Source: an uncultured Candidatus Melainabacteria bacterium (GTDB lineage Bacteria > Cyanobacteriota > Vampirovibrionia > Gastranaerophilales > Gastranaerophilaceae). From it: a stretch of 64,000 nucleotides of DNA. Under the pieces are notes generated by a model that was not told where the DNA came from, ran no database searches, and saw only the letters and a list, made by a program, of their open reading frames with translations. Location: assembly GCA_934691935.1 (NCBI GenBank), contig CAKUTH010000007.1, forward strand, positions 62,001 through 126,000, in the 5' to 3' direction. The position numbers and the translations under genes are program-made. Below, in pieces: positions 63,495 through 64,000 of this stretch (position 1 is its first letter; every line of letters begins with the position of its first letter).

Positions 63495-64000
63495 ATGGGA
63501 TTTTTGTTCTTTAATAAAAAGGATGCCGAAATATCCAAAGATACCAGACTAAACGAAGTATACGCAAACCTCAAAGCCAGCTACCCTGAGGTTCTGCCTG
63601 AACGCAAAGAAAAATTATCTAAACTTATAAATGAATATGGCTATCTTCCATACCCATATATCAAAGCGCTTGAAGAATTAACTCCAGAAGAAATACTATT
63701 CGGGCTTGAAATAAAGTGGGGAAATAACCATATATTTAAAGACGGAAAATTTTCTTTTCAAAACTGCAAAATAAGCGCGCTAGCAAGAAATAACGTAAAA
63801 AATTCGTCTTGGATACAAAAAGAAGGTCATAATATCAAATTAATAAACCTTGCAGGCCTTGGAAACGGTAACGAAACCCAAAGCGCAGGTAAATTTATTG
63901 ACTGGTTGCGACAACTTTTAATTTTGCCAACTGGTAATTTAGAAAACAATATATTCAACACAACAATTTATCTTATCCCATTTCACCCAAGAGAATTTGG
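63495..64000 (+). CDS. Hypothetical protein, 3' part outside window
   Basis: The frame opens at ATG 63495 (after AGAGGGATTTAAGAC) and runs 168 codons to the window edge. The product MGFLFFNKKDAEISKDTRLN is soluble, with blocks INLAGLGNGNETQSAG and TTIYLIPFHPREFG. The latter resembles the start of a glycosidase-type beta-strand, but I cannot name a family from this part. It is divergent from the response regulator gene. Confidence 0.6.
   Translation, partial: MGFLFFNKKDAEISKDTRLNEVYANLKASYPEVLPERKEKLSKLINEYGYLPYPYIKALEELTPEEILFGLEIKWGNNHIFKDGKFSFQNCKISALARNNVKNSSWIQKEGHNIKLINLAGLGNGNETQSAGKFIDWLRQLLILPTGNLENNIFNTTIYLIPFHPREF

Overview
The window is AT-rich, gene-dense bacterial chromosome. 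I infer a diderm, fermentative, non-photosynthetic relative of Cyanobacteria, most like gut Melainabacteria (Gastranaerophilales). The signs are a Gram-negative envelope set (LpxK, MsbA-like flippase, FhaC/ShlB-type barrel, Skp/OmpH-like chaperone, MlaD/MCE protein) beside a trimeric NAD-linked [FeFe] hydrogenase, DapL, ClpC and pilin-like proteins with the leader FTLAEVLITLGIIGVVA. No 16S gene is present, so the taxonomy is inference.

Layout. 1-3288: a large zinc-ribbon/STAND-like protein that runs off the left edge. 3434-6558: tsaB, tsaE, a diguanylate cyclase and yebC in one operon. 6721-9098: glyS and a small unknown gene. 9234-9798: a non-coding element with terminal inverted repeats and long hairpins. 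9869-18348: a hydrogenase-regulator-like ACT protein, 5'-nucleotidase, ruvB, dapL, an AGCS transporter, type 4 uracil-DNA glycosylase and the rplS-rbgA-rnhB operon. 18700-18962: tRNA-Leu with an odd duplicated leader. 19129-28832: accessory genes (a hydrolase, three CHAP-like proteins, a metallopeptidase-like protein) mixed with ugd, msbA, coaE, an RsuA-family pseudouridine synthase gene and a rubredoxin gene. 28865-36330: a TPR protein, pth, a HTH regulator, tRNA-Lys, DUF3137 and an unusual starch-synthase-like enzyme. 36506-39843: a nucleoside transporter, a GIY-YIG gene between two identical 85-bp repeats, a frameshifted pilin and a tiny membrane protein. 40070-49166: bioDA, the outer-membrane barrel, skp and hydCBA. 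49277-56988: nth, a pilin, lpxK, mlaD, a lytic transglycosylase, queA and yidC. 57279-64000: a Fic protein, tRNA-Pro with the same odd leader as tRNA-Leu, a pilC-like gene, clpC, a NarL-type regulator and a partial gene.

How the genes work together. HydABC would pair NADH and ferredoxin oxidation with H2 release; rubredoxin and the ACT protein at 9869 fit that anaerobic redox economy. LpxK, MsbA, MlaD, YidC, Skp and the TpsB barrel build and maintain the outer envelope. RuvB, RNase HII, UDG, Nth and TsaB/TsaE/Pth/RbgA/L19/GlyS are core DNA repair and translation functions.

The most unusual signals are non-coding. (1) Two unrelated tRNA genes, Leu and Pro, are each preceded, downstream of a promoter, by a copy of their own 5' half that carries a related 44-45 nt insert in the D-arm. 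(2) Degenerate octamer arrays (GCACTAAG-like) sit at four gene borders. (3) An 85-bp repeat pair brackets a GIY-YIG nuclease gene. (4) Three CHAP-like genes share one upstream box. (5) Three genes have a -10 box ending exactly 6 nt before the ATG, suggesting leaderless mRNAs.
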